A program made the translations under genes and the position numbers. DNA of 64,000 nucleotides. Origin: an uncultured Scytonema sp. Lineage in GTDB: Bacteria > Cyanobacteriota > Cyanobacteriia > Cyanobacteriales > Nostocaceae. Shown piece after piece: positions 1-8,576 of the stretch (position 1 is the first letter of the stretch; each line of letters opens with the position of its first letter). Under the pieces are notes generated by a model. That model saw only the letters and a program-made list of their open reading frames with translations, had not been told where the DNA came from and made no database searches. The DNA lies in contig CALMVQ010000089.1 of the NCBI GenBank assembly GCA_937873135.1, positions 25,487 through 89,486 of the forward strand, read 5' to 3'.

Positions 1-120
1 CTGGTTTTCCCAAATAACATACCTATTCAATATTGATAGGTAAAACCTGCCCCTAGTTGTCAGGGCTGGTTTTCCCAAATAACATACCTATTCAATATTG
101 ATAGGTAAAACCTGCCCCTA
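1..120. repeat. 55-bp perfect direct repeat upstream of crtO
   Basis: Two identical 55-bp copies lie at 1-55 and 66-120, separated by 10 bp. Each copy carries an internal near-palindrome (CCTATTCAATATTGATAGG) and outer arms CTGGTTTT/AAAACCTG, so each unit can fold into a hairpin. The repeat ends about 115 bp before the start of crtO. The first copy begins at base 1, so the array may continue outside the window. It looks like a cyanobacterial interspersed palindromic repeat. A regulatory role is not shown. Confidence 0.8.
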
Positions 121-236
121 CTCCGCGCAGACTGAAACATCTTCCATAAAGGTGAATTTTATAACTAGAGAACGATGTAAAGTTAGTTACGGCTTACTAA
201 CGTTAAGTAATATCTATTGATTGCGAAAATTAGACT

Positions 237-1931
237 ATGCAAACGTATGATGTTGTGATTATCGGAGCCGGACACAACGGGCTAGTTTGTGCTGCTTACT
301 TGCTAAAAGCAGGTTATAGCGTTCTATTGTTAGAAAAGCGTTCTGTTCCCGGTGGCGCAGCAACTACGGAGGAGTCTTTACCAAACGAAGCTCCTGGATT
401 TAAATTTAACTTATGTGCTATTGACCACGAATTTATTCATCTTGGACCAGTTGTTGAAGAATTGGAATTAGAGAAATATGGTTTGGAATATCTGGATTGC
501 GATCCAGTGGTTTTCTGTCCTCACCCCGATGGAAAGTATTTTCTAGCTCATAAGTCACTAGACAAAACCTGTGCAGAAATCGCCCGTTATAGCGAACGCG
601 ATGCTAAAAAGTACAAAGAGTATACAGAATATTGGCAGAAAGCGCTTGGTGCGATGATTCCCATGTTTAACGCACCGCCAAAGTCAGTTTTAGATATTGT
701 TGGTAACTATGATATAGCAAAGATTAAAGATTTATTTTCAGTGATTGGTTCGCCATCTAAAACGCTGGACTTTATTCGCAATATGTTAACCAGCGCAGAG
801 GACATTCTTAACGAATGGTTTGATTCAGAGTTTCTCAAAGCCCCTCTCGCAAGACTAGCTGCAGAACTTGGTGCGCCACCTTCGCAGAAAACCATTGCTA
901 TTGGTGCAATTATGATGGCAATGCGTCACGATCCTGGCATGACAAGACCTCGCGGTGGTACTGGCGCATTAGTGCAAGCTTTATTGAACTTAGTCAAAAG
1001 TAAAGGCGGCGTCGTACTCACAGATCAGCACGTTGAGAAAGTTTTAATTGATAATAATCGTGCCGTTGGAGTGAGAATTGCAAACGGTACAGAATATCGT
1101 GCTAAGCATGGAGTCATCTCAAATATTGATGCTAAACGTCTATTTTTGCAAATGATAGATGCCAGTGAAGTTGATGCTGTCGATTCAGATTTACGAGAAA
1201 GATTAGATCGCCGCATCGTTAACAATAACGAAACTATCCTCAAAATTGACTTAGCTTTAAACGAACCCCTACGTTTTGAACACCACGAACATAAGGATGA
1301 ATATCTGATTGGCTCTGTATTAATTGCAGATTCCATCAGTCACGTAGAACAGGCTCATAGTAAATGTACCTTAGGAGAAATACCAGATTCCGACCCATCT
1401 ATGTATTTAGTAGTGCCGACAATGTTAGATCCGTCGATGGCACCACCAGGAAAGCATACGGCGTGGATTGAGTTTTTCGCCCCCTATCAAATCGCCGGAG
1501 CAGAAGGTACGGGTTTGAAGGGTACGGGGTGGACAGATGACTTGAAGCACAAAGTTGCAGACAAAGTCATTGACAAGTTAGCACAATATTCTCCAAATGT
1601 GAAGAACTCAATTATCGCCCGTCGTGTGGAAAGTCCGGCAGAACTGGGAGAAAGATTGGGTGCGTATAAAGGGAATTACTACCACATCGACATGACTTTA
1701 GATCAGATGGTGTTTTTCCGTCCCTTACCAGAAATAGCAAATTACAAAACCCCAATAGAAGATTTATTCCTTACAGGTGCCGGAACTCATCCAGGTGGTT
1801 CGATTTCGGGAATGCCAGGACGTAACTGTGCGCGGATATTTTTACAAACAAAGCATCCGATCGCACAAACACTGAAAGATGCACGGGATTCCATTAAGTC
1901 TACTGTGGAGTCAGTGTTCAAAAAAAGTTAG
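237..1931 (+). CDS. crtO: CrtO-type beta-carotene ketolase
   Basis: FAD-dependent enzyme related to phytoene desaturases. The family adds 4-keto groups to beta-carotene, giving echinenone and canthaxanthin in cyanobacterial membranes. The N-terminus has the dinucleotide-binding motif VVIIGAGHNGLVCA (residues 6-19), followed by LLEKRSVPGGAATTE. The C-terminus has the family signature TGAGTHPGGSISGMPGRNCA, which closes the FAD site. At 564 aa it is close to the length of Synechocystis CrtO, and it resembles that protein from end to end by recall (for example NEWFDSE, GGTGAL and HTAWIEFFAPY segments). The ATG start is followed directly by the Rossmann strand, as expected. It stands alone, with no carotenoid genes beside it in the window. 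The alternative is another CrtI/CrtO-like oxidoreductase, but the conserved tail favours CrtO. Confidence 0.9.
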   Translation: MQTYDVVIIGAGHNGLVCAAYLLKAGYSVLLLEKRSVPGGAATTEESLPNEAPGFKFNLCAIDHEFIHLGPVVEELELEKYGLEYLDCDPVVFCPHPDGKYFLAHKSLDKTCAEIARYSERDAKKYKEYTEYWQKALGAMIPMFNAPPKSVLDIVGNYDIAKIKDLFSVIGSPSKTLDFIRNMLTSAEDILNEWFDSEFLKAPLARLAAELGAPPSQKTIAIGAIMMAMRHDPGMTRPRGGTGALVQALLNLVKSKGGVVLTDQHVEKVLIDNNRAVGVRIANGTEYRAKHGVISNIDAKRLFLQMIDASEVDAVDSDLRERLDRRIVNNNETILKIDLALNEPLRFEHHEHKDEYLIGSVLIADSISHVEQAHSKCTLGEIPDSDPSMYLVVPTMLDPSMAPPGKHTAWIEFFAPYQIAGAEGTGLKGTGWTDDLKHKVADKVIDKLAQYSPNVKNSIIARRVESPAELGERLGAYKGNYYHIDMTLDQMVFFRPLPEIANYKTPIEDLFLTGAGTHPGGSISGMPGRNCARIFLQTKHPIAQTLKDARDSIKSTVESVFKKS

Positions 1932-1969
1932 GTAAAGCGATCTCCGATTCTTGTTTACAGCAATTTTCA

Positions 1970-1997
1970 GTAGGGGCGAACGGCTGTTCGCCCTTAC
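1970..1997. repeat. short interspersed palindrome (GGGCGAAC-GGCT-GTTCGCCC)
   Basis: An 8-bp perfect stem with a 4-nt loop, about 40 bp after the crtO stop codon. A 25-nt stretch of it is identical to one at 53684-53708 just after an NRPS gene. This marks a mobile or interspersed palindromic repeat of the host. It could also act as a 3' RNA structure, but no T-run follows. Confidence 0.75.
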
Positions 1998-2070
1998 AAA
2001 ATTTGTGGTTCATAGAGAGTGAAAACCTCTGTAATATCATGCTTGGTAAATGACTTATAAATAAAAGATA

Positions 2071-2133
2071 GGTTTGTAGTTGCGCTTTAGCGCTCTTGTG
2101 AGTGTTAAGAGCGCTGAAGCGCAACTACAAGCC
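2071..2133. repeat. 27-bp inverted repeat (long hairpin)
   Basis: Arms 2071-2097 and 2107-2133 pair with only two mismatches, both G-T compatible, around a 9-nt loop. The arm core is TAGTTGCGCTTTAGCGCTCTT. Repeats of this kind are widespread between cyanobacterial genes. It overlaps the apparent start of the small reading frame at 2102, which casts doubt on that start. Confidence 0.8.
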
Positions 2134-2296
2134 TTATTATAAGTGTTCAACAGAACATGATATAAGTCCTAAAAATATTACTCCTCAAGAAATGCTACAA
2201 CTAGCAGCTGAGGTGTATGAGGGATTATCAGAAACGGATGTTGACGAAATTGAAGAAATTGCCTTAAAGCGAGACTATTTTTTAAACTTTTTCTGA
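2102..2296 (+). CDS. short hypothetical protein, probably a gene remnant
   Basis: A 64-codon frame opening with GTG inside the right arm of a hairpin repeat, so the first 13 residues are repeat-encoded and unlikely to be native. The remainder (ITPQEMLQLAAEVYEGL, then ETDVDEIEEIALKRDYF) is acidic and helical and looks like a small antitoxin-type or regulatory protein. An in-frame ATG at 2192 would give only about 34 residues. I see no ribosome binding site for either start. It is most likely the 3' end of a gene whose 5' end was replaced by the repeat. No function is assigned. Confidence 0.3.
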   Translation: MLRALKRNYKPYYKCSTEHDISPKNITPQEMLQLAAEVYEGLSETDVDEIEEIALKRDYFLNFF

Positions 2297-2398
2297 TGTA
2301 GTTTCTAATTTAAGCTGACTTGCACGGAAGAAAACTTTATGATTAAGACTTCGGCGCAGCAATTTGCCGCAAACCTTGAAATGAGAGCGGACATTGCT

Positions 2399-2962
2399 TT
2401 ATTCCTCTAACCAACGGAATATCTGCCCAACAGTAAGGCTGAAGGATTCGGCAAAGGCTGGGACAGGAATGCGATCGCTCGGTTCTTCAAACACTGCAAT
2501 GGTGCGATCAGCAAAATAAACAAATACCAATTCTTCCTCTGGATCAATTAACCATCCCATCTGGGTGCCGTGAGCAAGACAGTGGAGAATGTTGCGGATG
2601 ACTTTGGTTTGGCTTTGCTCGAGGGAGAGGATTTCGACTGTCCAGTCGGGTGGAATCAGGAAGGTATTAGACACCTTGCCGTCATCATCACGAGGAATGC
2701 GAGCCCAGGTAAAGACTGTGACATCCGGGACGACGGATCGACCACCAAAGGTGCAGCGCAGTTCGGTATAGGCACGAGCGACGCGCTGGGGTTTGAGTGC
2801 AAAGTTGACTCCGGCACCGAGATCAAGCTGGACTGTGCTATGTTTTCCTTGAGGCATCGGCTTCTGGATAATTTGACCATCAATGAATTCGCTAGCAGGT
2901 TTGGTTTCTGGTAGCTTCAGGAATTCATCCAAGGTGAGGGGTTTGGTGGGAATTTGAACCAT
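2399..2962 (-). CDS. Uma2-family (DUF820) putative restriction-like endonuclease
   Basis: 187 aa, a normal length for the Uma2 family, which is hugely expanded in filamentous cyanobacteria and has a PD-(D/E)XK nuclease fold. Visible signatures are the N-terminal MTLDEF-like start (TLDEFLKLPE), SEFIDGQIIQKPMPQGKHS, the acidic pair VVPDVTVF and WTVEILS (catalytic D and E region), and the late GWLIDPEE motif. The role of these proteins is unproven. Many are linked to mobile elements. It is encoded convergently to the small remnant at 2102 and next to a toxin-antitoxin-like pair, so this is accessory DNA. Confidence 0.85.
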   Translation of the reverse strand: MVQIPTKPLTLDEFLKLPETKPASEFIDGQIIQKPMPQGKHSTVQLDLGAGVNFALKPQRVARAYTELRCTFGGRSVVPDVTVFTWARIPRDDDGKVSNTFLIPPDWTVEILSLEQSQTKVIRNILHCLAHGTQMGWLIDPEEELVFVYFADRTIAVFEEPSDRIPVPAFAESFSLTVGQIFRWLEE

Positions 2963-3053
2963 TGCCGTATGTTGGTGAATTGTGAGTATTGTACCGTTTG
3001 GAACTAGGGGACGCGTTCAACAGGCACGGTATAGGTTGTCGAGAGAAAAACTG

Positions 3054-3431
3054 CTAAGCGTCCAAAATGTCCTTGATAACACTCTTCAAATCTTTGTCAG
3101 GAGGACGTTTTGCAAACTGCTCGTGACTATAAATCCATACCAATCTAATTACACAAATAGTTGTACTGACTAAATACATCAATCTAATTTGTCCAGAAGC
3201 ACCCTTTGAAACTCTTAACTCCAGCTTATGAAACGTCCATCCTTCGGTTAACTGAATCTTCCCAGGTAAAGGTTCATTACGAGAATTGATAGGATATTGA
3301 TCTTCAAGTAAGTTTTCGAGGACTTCAACAACTAGCTCAACAAAACCAGATCCATGAATTTTTGCAAGTTTTTTGAAAGAACGCTTGAAATTTTCGGATT
3401 CTTCAATCAAGTAAGGATTTGAGCCAGTCAC
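3054..3431 (-). CDS. RelE/ParE-superfamily toxin-like protein
   Basis: 125 aa. It begins NPYLIEESENFKRSFKKLAK, the usual opening helix of RelE/ParE-type toxins. A core follows with LPGKIQL, TFHKLELRV and GQIRLMYLV, the strand pattern in which an arginine (GQIRL) sits in the active-site region, and then IRLVWIYSHEQFAKRPP. The family members either cleave ribosome-bound mRNA or poison gyrase. It is the downstream gene of a two-gene unit and its start overlaps the 3' end of the Panacea-domain gene by 29 bp, a standard antitoxin-toxin overlap. The toxin assignment rests on fold pattern and context. Confidence 0.65.
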   Translation of the reverse strand: MTGSNPYLIEESENFKRSFKKLAKIHGSGFVELVVEVLENLLEDQYPINSRNEPLPGKIQLTEGWTFHKLELRVSKGASGQIRLMYLVSTTICVIRLVWIYSHEQFAKRPPDKDLKSVIKDILDA

Positions 3432-3990
3432 GAACTTCTCCTTTACCGATGCGAGTTGAGGATTGAGAAGTAGAAGTATCTTTCAAAACTTCGCACATTA
3501 CTGGCTCATAAGCCGGGTTATCACGCTCTATCACATCAAGCTTTTGATAGCCTAATGCTTTCATATCCTTTAGAAGAATCGGCTGAGTTGAACTTGCTTG
3601 AGGTAGTAATCCCTTACGAGCTTTCTGCCAAGGAAATTCCAAGTGAGTCATACCACTCAGTCGATAAGCATGGTATCCGCCAAAGTATTCCCAAATTTCC
3701 TCTAAGAGCTTCTTCTTCTCATCAGGAATTTGTAACAAGAATTCTTGACTAGGTATAGGTAATTGATTAGCTTCAAACTCGCTGTAAAACTTGTAAGCGG
3801 GAGGACACACAGGACCGTATCGCCATGCTTGGATTTCTTCATCAAACAATGGCTCATCGTACAATGCCAAATGCAGGCATTGCGTGTAATACAGAAGCTT
3901 TTGAACCTTCATGTTGGTCATTTCAGCTTCTATACCGTCCTCATAAGCTTTCACAATGAAGTAGCGAGCTACATTAAGACTATCCATCAT
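3403..3990 (-). CDS. Panacea (SocA/DUF4065) domain putative antitoxin
   Basis: Residues from MDSLNVARYFIVKAYEDG onward match the Panacea/SocA-like/GepA family: KVQKLLYYTQCLHLALYDEPLF, then AWRYGPVCPPAY. These proteins serve as antitoxins for many unrelated toxins. The frame is open upstream to a TTG at 4035, but the family homology begins at the tandem ATGs at 3990 and 3987, so I start it there; no strong ribosome binding site decides between them. It overlaps the RelE-like gene by 29 bp, supporting co-translation and a toxin-antitoxin role. The last ~40 residues (EVLKDTSTSQSS...) are a linker beyond the domain and may bind the toxin. Confidence 0.7.
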   Translation of the reverse strand: MMDSLNVARYFIVKAYEDGIEAEMTNMKVQKLLYYTQCLHLALYDEPLFDEEIQAWRYGPVCPPAYKFYSEFEANQLPIPSQEFLLQIPDEKKKLLEEIWEYFGGYHAYRLSGMTHLEFPWQKARKGLLPQASSTQPILLKDMKALGYQKLDVIERDNPAYEPVMCEVLKDTSTSQSSTRIGKGEVRDWLKSLLD

Positions 3991-4191
3991 AGCAACAGAT
4001 AAAGCAGACCAAAGGTGATTTTTTAATAAAAGCAAATTTCAAGGCAAACACATACATATTATAATTAAACTCTTTTGTGAACTTCGCCCAACACCGCTCA
4101 ATCGACCCTTGAATCGCTACTCCCTTCGCTCTTCATCCCAAACGTTCAGCTACAATCAAAATATTCACCGATTGATTCACGCTTATCTGGC

Positions 4192-4485
4192 ATGACTAAT
4201 CCTCTACCACCGAAACTCAAAAGTCTTCCAGCGAGCCTTCCTACTGAGGGTGCCGTTCGGATTGAATTGTCAGAAGGCATCCCGATCTTTCGGGCATCTA
4301 GCGCTGTTCAAAACCGCATTGAAGAATTGTTGGAAAAACAGCAGGATGTCTCACTGAGTGCAGAGGAAGAACAAGAACTCAATTGCTATGAGGAAATTGA
4401 TGACTTTTTAATAAAATCTATTACTTGCATAGGAGCAATATCAGCAAGACGCTTCAAGCATTCTTCAGCATTATATTTCAGATAG
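4192..4485 (+). pseudogene. truncated small acidic protein (antitoxin/HNH-associated type)
   Basis: The first ~72 residues (LPPKLKSLPASLPTEGAVRIE..., then EEEQELNCYEEIDDF) resemble a common small cyanobacterial protein that ends soon after a YEEIDDxLSF motif. Here the reading frame departs from that pattern right after EEIDDF (about 4,407) into LIKSITCIGAISARR, which is the antisense of the 3' end of the ATPase gene. The normal C-terminus is therefore missing, and the junction marks where the island to the right joined this sequence. This family resemblance is from memory and not verified. Confidence 0.45.
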
Positions 4486-7109
4486 GAAAGCCTCTCAAAG
4501 TTTTGGATAATTTCTAGCAAATCCTGCAAATTATCAAATTTAACAGCATAGTCGTTGTTACCGATTTGCCAAGATACCACCTCGGCAACCTGATGCAGAA
4601 TATTCTCATTACCACGAGCAGCTAAGCTCTTTAATAGTTCCACAGCTAAGTCAGACTGATTGGGTGCAAGCTGCTCTATACTCCTGAAAAGTGCTGGATC
4701 TACCATTGAAGATTGTTTCGCTACCAGTTGGCGTAAAATATGCCATTCTTCCTCTAACTGAGGTTGACTCCAATCAATGAAGCGGTAACTAATTGCGATC
4801 GCAACCCAAAGAACCGGATCATCTTGTTCTATCCATAACCTGACGTAACTTCTGGCTACTTCTTGATTGCATAAACGCATCCCTGCTAGAATAAAGCCGA
4901 GATGCTGCTTAAGGAATAGGTTTTTATCTAGTACCTGTTGTACTAACTGTTCAGCAAGGTTAAGGTGCCTTTGTGCAAATATCCTCAGCAGGTCATTGAA
5001 CCCAAAAGTGTCATTTTTACGTGCACTGAACGCTTGGTTGGCTATAACCTCTAGTTCCTGGATAGCCCTTTCTAAGTTTGAAGTTGAGAGGACTTCAACA
5101 TATTCATTGATCCTTTGTTGCTTTTGCTGTTCTACTTTTTGCCAATCAATATCAACTTGTTGCCAATCAAATTGATTGTCTTCGTCTTCCCATCTGTAAC
5201 TACCAACTAGAAGACGGTAAAGCTGATAACCACTGTGACTCCGTAACTGCTGCTGTAGCCAATCTAACTCGTCCGCCTGATAATCGTGAAAGTTCTTAAT
5301 TTGGCTTAACCATTCAGAGACTCGGTCTAAAATGGGAAACTCCGCAGTAGAAACTGTGACTTGAGAAAAGAAGCGAGCTGTTCTTGCACAATCAGACCGT
5401 AGCTGCTCTAAGGTTTGAGTAGAAACTTCATCTCTTGTTCTTAAATAAGGAGTAGCACCGCTCAAGGTTTGAACAATTTGTAGTCGAGTAGGTAAATCTT
5501 GTGCCTGTTGATATGCGGCGTATAAAATATCTAAGGAGCGTTCACGGATATGCTTTAACGGTTCAACTATCTCCAAATCCCCTTGATGAATAACAATGGT
5601 GAATGGCTGGGTTGGATTAGTTTTAACACTATGAAAATTCATTTTTAGTAAGTATTGAATTAAAACGAGACTTAAGGGCAGATTTTTTATAAAGTCTTGC
5701 TTTAACCAGTTGGAAATAAAGTCTAGTAATAGGAGTTGTATTTGGTATGATTTGTGCAGTTTAAATTCGGCAATCTCAATTAGTGCTTTTCTGGCTTTGT
5801 CACGAACCTGCCAATATTCCTTGCTCTCGGGTTGGTATAGAGCAATTTTATGAAGGTAATCAATGGAATTACTTAATCCATCTTGATATATAGTATGTTG
5901 TAAAACTTCAACAGCACTACTTAAAACCATTTCATGACTAATATTATAGGTTCCCCAAAGTTTGTCATGAATAGTTTCTGGAGGTGGTTCAGGGGCATCA
6001 ACGATAGAAGCTACAATAGATATTATGTCGTCGGCTCTAAAGTATGCTACCTCACGCAGGCAGTTTAAAAGGTGGAAGCGGAATAAATTACCTTCTTGAT
6101 TTAGTAATCGCCGCAATTCATATAACTTCTGACCAAGTAACAGACCTGCTTCAGAGGATTCTCCTTTGAATTCAGCTTCAGCTAAGTTGGTGAGAATTTC
6201 TTTAGGTTTTAAATTAAAAAATGGTTCAATAATTTGTTTTTGATAGTCTGCTCGTTTAGTTTTAGAGTTAAAAAAGTGTTGAATTAAAATGTGGTCTGCT
6301 AAAACTTCAGAAGCAATCTTTATGGTTTTCCAGTACTGTTCTACAAGACCTGCTTCTACTAAGCGAGCTATAATTCTCTGTTCATCGATGGGCAAAATAC
6401 CAATAACTTCATAAATCTTTGCTTGCAACTGCAGATCACTAAGATTGATAGTGCCTAAGGCTGCTAGCACTTGCAAATAGCGGATATAAGTCTGGTATAA
6501 TTGATTGTGATTTCGTTCCGCTTCAGCCAAGTCTTTAATAATCTCATCTAAGTAGCTAGTTAGTATCTGTTCGCGGGTAAGATTTGCTAGTGCTACTCCT
6601 TGTTGAATCAGCCGAGCTGCAATACAAGCAAAAAGTGGATTACCTTCAGCAGTTTTAACTATTGCATAACGAACATTTTGGTCTGTAATGCTGTAGGGAG
6701 AAGACTCTAAAAGTTGATTAATCTCCTGGTTTTTTAAGGGTTTTACTTCAACTGCGCCAATTTGGTTATTTGGTAAGGTTCCTAACTGGTAAATGATAGA
6801 GTCCTTGAAAACGCTACGTGTAGACAACACAAGTGTGACTTTGCCAACTAACTCTGGATTAACAAGAACCTCATGTAACTGGTATAGAAGACTAAAGCGG
6901 TGAGCATCGTCTACAACAATTACATGCTGAGTATTGCGTTCTATTGATGACAATTCTGGTTCTATGGACTCAGCTTCGTTGCGAATATACCACAACGTTC
7001 GCCCCTCTGGAACAATTTCTGGCAATGCCATTAACAGACGTGTTTTGCCAAGTCCACCAGAACCGTGTAGTATAACAACGCGACTGGTTCCATCCAGACA
7101 ATCTTTCAA
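4386..7109 (-). CDS. STAND-like P-loop ATPase, C-terminal part of a frameshifted gene
   Basis: A 907-aa frame from an apparent TTG start, but the frame is open further upstream to about 7,160 and reads GLFIGREAIYQELKDCL before it, the typical lead-in to a STAND/NB-ARC ATPase. It then shows Walker A GSGGLGKTRLL, Walker B-like HVIVVDDAHRF and a sensor-like VLSTRSVF. About 600 residues of helical, repeat-like sequence follow, probably a ligand-sensing superstructure. The upstream part lies in another frame (see 6970-7752). The two together would make a protein of roughly 1,100 aa. Such proteins act as switch ATPases in bacterial immunity and signalling. The substrate or trigger is unknown. The 3' end overlaps a truncated gene on the other strand. 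Confidence 0.7.
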   Translation of the reverse strand: MKDCLDGTSRVVILHGSGGLGKTRLLMALPEIVPEGRTLWYIRNEAESIEPELSSIERNTQHVIVVDDAHRFSLLYQLHEVLVNPELVGKVTLVLSTRSVFKDSIIYQLGTLPNNQIGAVEVKPLKNQEINQLLESSPYSITDQNVRYAIVKTAEGNPLFACIAARLIQQGVALANLTREQILTSYLDEIIKDLAEAERNHNQLYQTYIRYLQVLAALGTINLSDLQLQAKIYEVIGILPIDEQRIIARLVEAGLVEQYWKTIKIASEVLADHILIQHFFNSKTKRADYQKQIIEPFFNLKPKEILTNLAEAEFKGESSEAGLLLGQKLYELRRLLNQEGNLFRFHLLNCLREVAYFRADDIISIVASIVDAPEPPPETIHDKLWGTYNISHEMVLSSAVEVLQHTIYQDGLSNSIDYLHKIALYQPESKEYWQVRDKARKALIEIAEFKLHKSYQIQLLLLDFISNWLKQDFIKNLPLSLVLIQYLLKMNFHSVKTNPTQPFTIVIHQGDLEIVEPLKHIRERSLDILYAAYQQAQDLPTRLQIVQTLSGATPYLRTRDEVSTQTLEQLRSDCARTARFFSQVTVSTAEFPILDRVSEWLSQIKNFHDYQADELDWLQQQLRSHSGYQLYRLLVGSYRWEDEDNQFDWQQVDIDWQKVEQQKQQRINEYVEVLSTSNLERAIQELEVIANQAFSARKNDTFGFNDLLRIFAQRHLNLAEQLVQQVLDKNLFLKQHLGFILAGMRLCNQEVARSYVRLWIEQDDPVLWVAIAISYRFIDWSQPQLEEEWHILRQLVAKQSSMVDPALFRSIEQLAPNQSDLAVELLKSLAARGNENILHQVAEVVSWQIGNNDYAVKFDNLQDLLEIIQNFERLSYLKYNAEECLKRLADIAPMQVIDFIKKSSISS

Positions 7110-7752
7110 TTCTTGGTAGATAGCTTCCCGTCCTATGAACAGCCCTTGCAGAATAACCTAGTTCGTATCTATAAGCTGGGACGGCAAGGAATGCCTTGAA
7201 ATTATCTTTAGTTGCCACACTCGCTTTAAGATTATCTGGAATCGATGGCAACAATTGAGCTAACTGAGAGCTATCCACTCCTATACTCCAATCTAGGTTG
7301 CCATTCAACCCCACATCTGTGCCAACACCAAAGCTCATAACTGAGCGCCATTGAGAGGTTGGAAATAGGCTTTGAATAATTAGCTCTTTGCTCCCTTTCG
7401 GTCCAAAATCAAGCTCACAGGTTAATCGCCAAAACTCAGCACCCCGTTCGGGACGCAAATCAACGGAGATGGTCATGTAATAAAAGTCGAACTGCTCTTG
7501 CATCTGTTGCTTGTAAATGTCAAGCAGTTCGGTACCACTATTTTTAAATGTCCCATCTGTTAGCCGGATTAACTTGTCTTTTGGGTTACCAAGGCTGACC
7601 TTTGTTCTAAAAAGACTATTAACAGCTTCCGCCCCCATACCAAGTTTTGTCCCACCAGCGAGAGTCCCCTCCCACTTTTGAACTTCTTGCAGCAGATCGG
7701 ATAATAAAGCGTCTGCCTCCTTTGGGTTTGGGGGGGTTAGTTCATCAGTCAT
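6970..7752 (-). CDS. N-terminal part of the same frameshifted ATPase gene
   Basis: Start chosen at ATG 7752, because AAAGGAG sits 9 nt before it; the ATG at 7761 touches that motif directly. Residues 1 to about 205 form an unrecognised domain (SDLLQEVQKWEGTLAGG..., FYYMTISVDLRPERG, QSLFPTSQWRSVMSFGVG) with alternating strand-like segments. After AYRYELGYSA the frame runs on into nonsense (RAVHRTGSYLPRIERL...), while the neighbouring frame supplies LQGLFIGREAIYQ. A one-base deletion near 7,140-7,150 therefore best explains the split. This could be a true pseudogene, a sequencing error or, less likely, a recoding site. The 5' domain is presumably the effector or adaptor of the ATPase. Confidence 0.6.
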   Translation of the reverse strand: MTDELTPPNPKEADALLSDLLQEVQKWEGTLAGGTKLGMGAEAVNSLFRTKVSLGNPKDKLIRLTDGTFKNSGTELLDIYKQQMQEQFDFYYMTISVDLRPERGAEFWRLTCELDFGPKGSKELIIQSLFPTSQWRSVMSFGVGTDVGLNGNLDWSIGVDSSQLAQLLPSIPDNLKASVATKDNFKAFLAVPAYRYELGYSARAVHRTGSYLPRIERLSGWNQSRCYTTRFWWTWQNTSVNGIARNCSRGANVVVYSQRS

Positions 7753-8020
7753 CTGGAGCATCTCCTTTTCAACCTACTGTTTTGATGGATGCAGTATCTG
7801 AGAATACAACCATAATCTACAAAGGTACGTACCACAATTCCGAAAGTTTTCCTCGCTGATAAATTTTAATTTTATGTTTACAAAGATATTTTGCTGCTGG
7901 GTAAAGGTCAGTAATAACGATGTGATACATTTGTAATTATACACTCATAAAAGTAAATCTGCTCACTAATATTAGTGCTATATATTACAATTAACTGCTT
8001 GCAGCTACCCGGAGGAAGTC

Positions 8021-8500
8021 TTGAACAAAGCCAGTAAAGTAGAAGCCATTCTGAACGCATGGTTAGAATTCATTGATTTGGTAGATTTGAACAATGCTAA
8101 AGTTCCTAGAAATACAGCAGTACTGAGCGGTGTGAATCTAGTTGGTAACTACGTACAAATTAATAGAAGTAATTTTTCTGACTTAAAACGGGAAGTCAGC
8201 GCAGAAATGGGTCAGGAAGAGACGATTTGGGTTTTATCCTTTCCTCAACTTTCTACTATCAGCCAAAAGAAATCTGAATATTATCCCTTATTCAGCTTAG
8301 ATGTTACATCCATCCTGAAAGGAGAGTATCAGGAAAATGGATGGAACCTTGACAACCTTGAACTAGTGGAGGCAGGGGAAAACTTAGCGAAATTTCTTAA
8401 ACTTGAAGACGAAGAACGAGAGCGGTTAAACACTCAAGATGGGCTTGCACAGTTCTTCAGAAGTACTTTTATGTTAAATTTTGAAACCTATGAAGGCTAG
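8021..8500 (+). pseudogene. truncated paralogue of the helicase N-terminal domain
   Basis: 159 aa, TTG start with a strong GGAGGA ribosome binding site 4 nt before it. It matches residues 1-170 of the helicase at 10832-14197 nearly throughout: KVEAILNAW versus KVDAILNAW, PLFSLDVTSILKGE versus PLFSLDITSILKGE, EAGENLAKFL versus EAGENLATFL. It then stops at TAG exactly where the helicase continues (TYEECMQQV). After the stop the homologous frame goes on briefly (MNQVPMP), so a nonsense change followed by loss of the rest is likely. No ATPase motifs remain. Either a gene stump or, less likely, a retained stand-alone copy of the N-domain. Confidence 0.7.
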
Positions 8501-8576
8501 ATGAATCAAGTACCTATGCCTCCTTCATACGAGATTGAGATAAAGCCTAAGTGAAGCGCAATGGCGTTCATTGATC

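Noticed and set aside
2570-2914. A 114-codon + strand frame opposite the Uma2 gene
   Set aside because: Antisense shadow of the well-supported Uma2 frame.
4867-5175. Cys/Ser-rich + strand frame opposite the ATPase
   Set aside because: Antisense shadow with composition typical of the opposite strand of a helical protein gene.
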